Shown here: piece after piece, positions 56,051 to 64,000 of the stretch
Layout: every line of letters begins with the position of its first letter
Numbering within the stretch: position 1 is the stretch's first letter
Origin: Ficedula albicollis
Lineage: Eukaryota > Chordata > Aves > Passeriformes > Muscicapidae
Assembly (NCBI RefSeq): GCF_000247815.1
Contig: NC_021674.1
Span: 12,548,665 to 12,612,664 of the forward strand
Direction: 5' to 3'
DNA: 64,000 nucleotides
Made by a program: the position numbers and the translations under genes
Notes under the pieces: generated by a model
Told to the model about the DNA's origin: nothing
The model's input: the letters and a program-made list of their open reading frames with translations, nothing else
Database searches by the model: none

Positions 56051-59000
56051 AGCAATGGGGGGCACTGGGGGGGGCAGGACCTTCAACTTGGGTATTTGCA
56101 TTTAGCTAAGGCCCTGTGGTTAGTCAGCACCAGAGGCTCTGCCAACTGAATTTGCTTAGTATGTTTTACAATCAAAAGGAAAAAGCTGAATCTACTGGAT
56201 TGCTTTCAAAGGGATATGAGAAGAAAACAGACTTATCAGGCTAAGAGAAATAATAGCTTAAAGAAGTGAAATAATTCAACCATTTACTCACAAATCAATT
56301 GATGTGTGAATTAATGGTACTGGAACCTTTTATACATACTTCTATACCTACATTTTTCTATTCACTGTTGTAATGATATCTAATTTTCACTACAAAATGG
56401 GAACTCCTAAAAATATTTGATCCATCTGACAATTGACATTCAACTGTTGGAAATCAAACTTTCTGCTGATTTTAACACAGATTTTAAGATAAGATAAAGC
56501 CAGTATACTGCTAAGTCATTTACATAAATCAGTAATTTGAATAATCAAGGATATTATTTATATTTAATAAAAAGTATGCTTCAAATGGAAATGTTTGGTT
56601 TCTTTAAGCATTTTCCCTTTTGAACTTTATTAGTGCTAAGCTATGTGACTAGGCAATTGGAAAACAGAGTATTTACTATGTTTTTGTTTAATTCAGAGAA
56701 GAATCAGATTTTTGATGTGCATTGTAAGTACTTCCAAATGCTGTGATTTTTGAGATGATTTTTTTTTTAATTAAGATACTGTTCCAAGGGGACTCTGATC
56801 AGAACTGTGCAAAGCCTACCATTTTTTGTTCACTGGCTTTGGTCCATGTCGATTTCACTTCTATGATCTCACACAACCTTAAGTTATGCACTGAGATTCT
56901 AACTCAGCAATTCAAAGGACAATTATGCTATTTATGTTTGGGTTTTGCTACAAGCAATAAATTGGTCTGAGCAAACCTCAGTCAAACTCTTGAGAAATCT
57001 GTTGGCTGCTATGAATTCCTAAAAAATAATTAAATTAACTGTAATTGCAGCACTAAGGATTATAATCTAGATTTTCATGTTGAAATGCATATTTTTCTTA
57101 AAAAGATGCACAAATTTGAAAGTTCAAGGGAACACAATGATAATTTAATCTGAACTCTTGTCTGTTAGATGTTTTAGAATACAAAGTTTGTTAATTCAAA
57201 TGCAGAGACTTGACTCATTTTGTGCAAGTGTTTTATGGTTTGAGTTTCACAGTCTAGAAGCTGAAGGGAATTGGAGAGGAGCTCTTCTGAGTGACCTCAG
57301 TAACTATTCATTTTTTGCAGAGGCCAACAAATGAATTGTGCCACAAGTGGGTTGGTTTCCACGTTGAGAAGGTGAAACAAGAAAATATAGCCAACAGGTT
57401 TTGGCAAAGTGTGTTAACAAAACAAAATGGAAAATCAGCTTTCCCCAAGAGTGAGCAGAGGTTGTGAGGGGCTGCTGTTACTTTGTGTTGTCTAGTGATG
57501 AACTTGACTGTGACAGATATCTTACGACTTTGATATTTCCATGCTCCCTTGCCAGATGATAAAGTCACATTCATTTTCTTCAAAAGGTTCGGGATGTTCA
57601 TTTTTCTTATTTGTTAGGGTACATATTTCCCAACCTGCCAGGCAGCTCTGTTATGCAGTCCTGCACAACTCTTGCCTGGTACTGTCTAGCTCCACTGAGG
57701 TGCTATGTTTTGAGGACAGCAAGTGAGGGGAATTCATATTTCTGTCTAGTTCTTCCTGTCACTGGGCTGTACTGTGTTGCCAGTGCTGCTTTTCCACTGG
57801 GGAAAATGTTTCAGACACCCAATAGGGTTGTGTGCACTTGGTTCAAAAAGCAATAGCAAACAGTAACCCAAAAGATGAGTAAAAAACTGTGGTATGGCTT
57901 AGAGTTTTTGGTTACTTTTAATATCCTTATTTATTTTCTAAGCAAATTTTTTAAGTTCTAGGAATTGTCTGCGTGCTTGGTTGCTTTTCCCTTAGTTTTC
58001 ATTCCTTCAAGGGGCCCTTTCAAATGAGGTACTGCTTGCAGATGCATTTCTTAATTAATTGTGAATGCGTTGTGTGGTGACAGATGCAGAGGATGTTGCC
58101 TTTATCCTGATCACATTAAAATGAGTTGTGTTGAATATTCTGTGATGCTTGGGGAAATTGCTTAATCCTATTACTTCTTGGAGAAGATTGAGTACCTCCT
58201 AATGTGAAATACAAAACCTCAGAGCCACACAGTGCAACTGCTGCAGCACAAAATGTATAGGATTTCTTCTAATGAAAGTCAACAATGATTTCTAGGCTTG
58301 TTTATCACATAAATGTTATCTGGGAAATTATTGGACAGTTGCTATGGAAACAAAAACCTAGTAGTAGAAGGATTTGTTACCATAAGTAGTTAAGACAATG
58401 CTCAGACCAAAATCCCTGCTGCAAACAGTCAACTCCTAAAGATGGAAGTGGCAGATAACAAAGCACCTATTTTTACTGATAACAGAACAATTTAGAAATA
58501 TTTATCAGCTGGCCTTTGCTTTTCCAGCAAATCCATAGATATATCAAATACAGTGCAAAGGTGTGAAAATGCTAAGAGAAAAATATTCTTTTGTTTCATA
58601 TGATCAAAAAAAATAGTACAGATGTTGGTATCTGGTAGAATACAATGAGTAAGGCAGCCTAAAGAGGCTTCTCCTGCCACACTGTAGTGTTTCCTGAAAG
58701 AAAAGGATAATATATTCCAGCTGCAGGGAATATTGAATGAGCTGACTAAAGAGAAAATGGAGACATTTGGAAGTGGTGTCTTCCTTCTGATGGAAGGTAG
58801 AGTGGAAATATTTTAAAAGGCGAAATACATCCTCTTCATGATGGCTGAAGAGATAAGCCATGGTTGGATTGTTCCAGATTGTATTTCTTGTGGATCAGGG
58901 AAAGTAGTATCTCCACTTTCTGTATTTATCTAGTGAAGAATGGCAGGGTATTGTATTGTAAAATCTCCAATTTGCACATAAGGTTCAGTGTCCTCAGTGC

Positions 59001-60116
59001 TTATAATCTTCTAAGGGTTTTCATAATATTTTGTATATTATCCATCCCCTGACTTGGGCAGTTATCTGAATCTCTCAACTGCAGTTTTGGAAGTTTTAGT
59101 CCTTGAATTTGCAGGCAAAACCCTAGAAGATGTGAATGCTAAAGCAAAACCAATTAGCAATTACAGGCATGCATGAGGGAGAAGAGTCCCGTGGCAACAG
59201 CACAGCTGAAATGGGAAGCCAGGTTCAAAAAAATGGGCTCTGCTGTCGCACTTGGCACCAGCTGAAGATATTTCCCAGTGACCTGAGCATATGGGAAAAC
59301 GTGCAAGAAACGCATCTGGGCAGAGAGTTTGTCATCACCTTTATGATGTACACAAAAAGAACAGAAAAGTGACATTCATCGTGTGATTTTTTTTTCTCCC
59401 TCAGCAGCTATGGGTAAAAACAGAACAGGAGATGAATAGGTTATTGATCTAAAAGCAAACATGTGGCTGTTTATTTTAGGTTAGATGCTCATGCATGGTC
59501 TAATATATTGCCACAATTGTGTTCTAGCACTAAAAGAAAAGTCAGAGTTGCTGGAGGATTAAAAGACTAAAACAGATTTATAGAGCTGAATTTCTATTCA
59601 CTGAACACATATGTTGAATATGTGGGAAAGACAAAATGACTCAACTTGTGCTAAGACCAGAAAAAAAAGAACAATAATATCCATCACTGGGTTAAAAATT
59701 ACATCAGATGTTTAAGAAAATGACAAGTTCTTTGGCAGAAAACTAAGAAAATAAGTGGAGATATCCAGTGAATGGAAAGCCCTCAGCAAAATCCTGAATT
59801 GAGTGGAAAAAGTTCAGTTTTACCCAGATTCAATCCCCTGGGATAGCTCTTCCTGTCCGAAAAGGAAAGGAATTGCACAGATCCTATTGCTTTGGAAACT
59901 GCTGAGCAAATAGAAGTAGTAAGAGGATGGGTATATTAATTCATTTTGGTCTATGGACAAAAGGAGGACTTAAAAAATGCATTCTACCACCTACAAAGGA
60001 AGACATTTTTGGAACTGTGAGTGATGCCAGATATAGCTATAGAAAATCTCTAATACATACATATGCATAGATGTGTATATTTTGGAATGAGTGTAACAGT
60101 AGGGTTCTGGCAGCTT
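56051..60116. other. No gene recognised
   Basis: Four kilobases of unique AT-rich sequence; frames up to 97 codons (57308-57601, minus) lack domains. Confidence 0.4.
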
Positions 60117-60131
60117 TGTGTGTGTGTATGC

Positions 60132-60167
<36 letters not shown>

Positions 60168-60185
60168 ATGTGTGTATATGTGTGC
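60117..60185. repeat. TG/CG alternating purine-pyrimidine tract
   Basis: Sixty-nine bases alternate strictly pyrimidine-purine: TG repeats with TATG, a GCGCGCG core (about 60158-60164) and TATATG near the end. Such tracts can adopt Z-DNA under negative supercoiling. Cys/Val-rich frames across it are spurious. Confidence 0.9.
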
Positions 60186-63100
60186 TCAGCACCTCCTTTG
60201 GAGAAACTGTTTCCTCCTGCTGCTGTTTGGCTCATGTTCAACACCTGAGGTGTAACACATTTCTGAGGGCTTTAGGTTTACATAGACTAATGTTTTATCT
60301 GGGGAAAACCAACAGAAGAATGCCCAAGGACAACCAGACTTTTTGGCAAGGATGAGAACAGTGGCTCCAGCTGAGTAGGTACGTGCATTTTGGATAACAG
60401 AGGTAAGCTACAGGAGAGAAATTAATTCAACAATATGTGTAAGTAGGTCACTAACACACCTGATTTGTAGTCAATGAAAAATATGCAGAGATTCCTACTT
60501 TTGAATGATGTGGATGGAATTTGAACTGGATCTAACAGGCTTTGAGGTGTTAGCTCAAAGGGTGAAATTCATGACCTCTGGCATGCTGAGACAGAAGTTT
60601 TGAAATTAATTGATGGAAATACCAGAGAGCTTAGTTTCTGAAAGAGAGTCCTCTTATTTTTCTGGGACTAAGAGATGTGTTTGGTGCCTTCAGTTATGTG
60701 TAATATAAATCTGAGATGTTGCAGCCACCACAGGCACCTGAGAGAGATAACAGGTTTGTTCTTTTAATTGAATGGTAAGTCAGTGATGGCTGTGAACCAC
60801 TGAGAGGAGCAGGGGATAGAACAGGGAGGTAAGGAGTTAAAATCATCTATTTCCCACCTGCTGTTGGGAAGTTGTCTTCACCACCCCTTTACATTTCCCT
60901 GGAGATCACCCATCAACATTTCTATTGAAGCTGGACATCAGATTGATGAATACCCAACAAGGAAATCCCAGGGGAATAAAGGAATCAGAAACATGTCTAG
61001 AATTAAGGCACACAGGCTGAGGAGGAGAAACCTGGGTTTTGAGTCTCTGCTTCTGAGTGTGTTTGTGTGATAATCACTGGATGAGCAATGTAAAGCAGCT
61101 TTCTCTGATCACATCTGTGAGTTATAGAGGCTGTAATTTCTGTGGGTTTGGTTGTATTCAGTGATTCAGTGTCCTTCAAATATGTTTTCTGCCTGATGGA
61201 TTTGGGGTGTGGTTTGGCTCAGATTGCCTGCTTTGCAAATTCTAGACTGCATTGGACTAAGACCAGTGCCTGGAGACAAGTCTATTATGCAAAGATTATA
61301 TTGAGACTAGACAAGGTCTGTTATGCAACTTTGTCTATTTAGTACTGTACCAACTATTGAGCAATTAGGTAAGGATGCAGTAAAGAATGAAAGAATCACT
61401 TCCAGGCTATATTCTAATATATGAGGATATTTATAATAATGCAGGCAATACTGCTTTTTATTTTAAGGTACAAATTAAGGTATAACATTAATGAAGCACT
61501 ACTGATTTAGAAGGAAACAACAAAAACAGAGCCCATTTAGTGCTAGCAGTATTGTAATATTAGAAATTAGTTATATTTCCTGCTTTGATTGAATTCTACA
61601 AACATTTCATTCTCCTTGATAATTTTTTATTTATATTTTATTTTGATTGTAGTGAATTCCTTTATTCTTGTTTTTAAATAAACACAGGAATAGATCCAGA
61701 GAGGGTTCTTTTAATAAAAAAAATGTATTTTGTATATCATGTAAGTCACGTCAAATCTATTACAAGAGTAGTAAAACTGTGTGTGATTTTGCATATTGTC
61801 GTAGGAGTGAGTGTCTGTGTAGGATTTAGTTGCCCTGTGTGGTTGAACCATGACACATCCACACATACTTGCATTTGTATTTGCCTATTAGAGGTAAATA
61901 CAGCCAACAGTATATTCCAGAGCAACTTAGTTTGAAGAACACCTCCTTTTGGACTGTAAGGCCACTAACAAACCTCCAATACATAACTCACTTTTGGATG
62001 CAATTTTTTCCTCAGTTGTTGTAGCATGTTTTCTCTTGGTCAAATTCTGCTTAAGCAACTGAAAACCTGCACCTTCTACATTTCCTTTCTAAAACTGGGG
62101 GTTCATATCTCCTTATGCAATAGCTAATGGCATTATAAATTACCTTGAGCAAGGCAGAGAAGTATGAAAAAAGAAAAGAGAGTGGTATCATTTTCTGCCT
62201 AGAGGCCAACAGCTTCACTTAGCAGGGTCTGGGGGAAGTGGAACTCAGAATAAAGAGTTTCAGGGAGGAAAATGGATTTTAAACCTTTCCTTGTGTGGAG
62301 TCGATTTTAATGTGTAGATAACCACCATTGACTGTATTATGTGCATGACTTCAATCTTAAAATTCTTTTTGCCCATAAGAGATGGAGTTTATCTGTAAAA
62401 CACAAAATCCTTTGAACCAAGCAGGTCAGTAAGTGTGCTGCTGGGAATATGTGCCTAGGGAAAAACTTTTTTGTGATTTAAGTCTTTGTTTATCTTGTTT
62501 AGTGTTCATGTATTTAGGCAAAAGAAAACAATAATAAACCTAGCAACCCTCTTATTTCTCCCCTTTTACTTCTTTCTCATTCATTAATTTCCTTTCCTCG
62601 GCCTCAATCCTAATACTAGTTTGAAATACATTCACTTTTATGTTTTATACTAGGGTTTTTTGCAGTTAGACTTTGCATCTTTTGTAGTGGAAAGATGGTG
62701 GTAATGCTGGCAAATAGTATTATATTTTCTTTTATTCTGACATGTAGATGTTCAAAAATTAGGAAATGCTGCTCAGAAATAAAGATCAACCAGTAATTTC
62801 ATCAAATTTATTAAAATGCAGTTTCCAAGCTGTGGGGTTTAAAATTCAGGAGCTCTCTTGATTTTATTACAACTCAAATAAATTTATTGATAAGGGTGGA
62901 GGTCATTAAGCATGAGAATGTCTCTTTCTGATTACCTTTGACATTCAGCTGAAAGTTGGAGAGAAGGAGAAAGCAGACTCTCATGTGGAAATCTCAAAGA
63001 CATTGCATTTTTAGAAGTTTTATAAGAATGAGCAGATGGAAATAGGAGAGTCTACTACTGCCTTCATTGAAAGAAGATTCCTGTGAGAATTCAGTCCTTA

Positions 63101-64000
63101 TTAAAAAAGGGGAAAGCCATAGGAGACACAAATTAATAAGAATTTGGTCTTCATTACTTTTATTGGTCATGAAGCTGCTTCTCAGTGTTTAGCAGGTTCT
63201 TGAGCAGACTTGTGTCTGAATAACACTATCTGCTCCTTCAGCTTGAAGGAGAAAAATAACAAACCCTGGAAGTATTAGAGGGCAAGAAAATGCATTTCAT
63301 ATTCCAGGAGCAATGTGTACCTTATTTTTTTTTTGGTCAGCTCTTGTGTGATGATTAGATTTTTTTAAATGTGATGATTTGCCTATAAAGTAAAACATCT
63401 GCTTTTAGAAATTGAGACTGTTCTCCAGCCTCCTTTAATTTGAATCAGATTTACCCAAAACCATAATTATTGTAGTCACAGATTTGCACACTTAACCACT
63501 TCAAGATAATGTTAAAATAGCTTAGATGACTGTGTGCTGGACTTACGTACTTATTAAGCTGAGTTCTAGTCAGCTCAATTCTGCATATTTAATTTTAGAG
63601 ATTAATTTGATCTTGGCAATCATGAAGGCCTAGGCCTTTGTGCAAACGACAATTAAAGGTCAATAACACCAAAACACAGCAAACAGAAATCTTGGAATAT
63701 AAATTTGCTCTGTCAGATATGCTTCAGCTTGATCTAGACTGTAGCCTCCCTAAGTGCAAAATGGAAGGAAAACTATAGGATTTGTTTGAGTAAAACATTG
63801 CAAGTCCTCTGGAAATCAGTGGGAGCTGATCACTGGTATTTTGCTCCAGGCTTCTTTCTCTTTTAACTAGCAGGTGCTTCTATGTTCTTTGTATAATGGA
63901 GAGATGAAGACATTTAATCTAATATGAATGAGGACTATTGTGCTGGTACCTTCTTGTAACATTGCAGCAAGGAATTTGCAGCTAAGGTTTGGGTTAAATT
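60186..64000. other. No gene recognised
   Basis: Unique AT-rich sequence to the window end, with frames up to 94 codons and no repeat landmark recognised. Confidence 0.4.

Overview
The window looks like mostly non-coding, AT-leaning nuclear DNA from a songbird (passerine). The evidence is its repeat content. It has CR1 LINE fragments on both strands, one of them joining ORF1 esterase-like and ORF2 endonuclease-like pieces. It has a tRNA-headed, CR1-tailed SINE resembling TguSINE1. It also has several avian-type endogenous retrovirus LTRs, one next to a perfect 18-base primer-binding site for tRNA-Lys(1,2). No complete protein-coding gene, rRNA, functional tRNA, CRISPR array or bacterial feature is visible.

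Layout. Positions 1-1436 hold the 5' end of a minus-strand ERV (gag-like remnant, leader, PBS, LTR), broken by a 389-G run. Next come a 1777-G run, a plus-strand LTR-like piece and an A/G/A homopolymer sandwich (to 3518). Positions 3.5-8 kb are repeat-rich: a minus-strand LTR, the SINE, two tandem duplications, and a CR1 interrupted by an unidentified, duplicated insert. Positions 8-26 kb are mostly unique sequence with two CpG-enriched patches (about 10.5-10.9 and 15.7-16.3 kb), a plus-strand LTR near 19.3 kb and a 53-bp minisatellite. Positions 26.2-28.1 kb contain a T/G/T homopolymer block and a perfect 473-bp (TGGA)n array. Positions 32.1-37.9 kb contain an A/G/A block, a minus-strand LTR, a CR1 and a second minus-strand LTR region. 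From 38 kb to the end the sequence is mostly unique, with an AT trinucleotide inverted repeat (49.6 kb), an ERV pol remnant (55.5-56.1 kb) and a TG/CG alternating tract (60.1 kb).

Genes. I could not recognise any gene. A few short intervals look like internal or terminal exons (open frame plus splice-like boundaries): 5805-5895, 23602-23646, 39544-39670, 42453-42641 and 54441-54515 on plus, and 14722-14886 on minus. Windows this large contain such intervals by chance, so all are low confidence. They would fit a long-intron gene, but nothing here shows that they belong together.

The most unusual feature is the set of five long poly-G blocks, all G on the plus strand. Three of them sit inside poly-A or poly-T. 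I judge these more likely to be sequencing or assembly artefacts than biology. The long poly-Gly and poly-Pro reading frames across them are not genes. I found no convincing new biological system.
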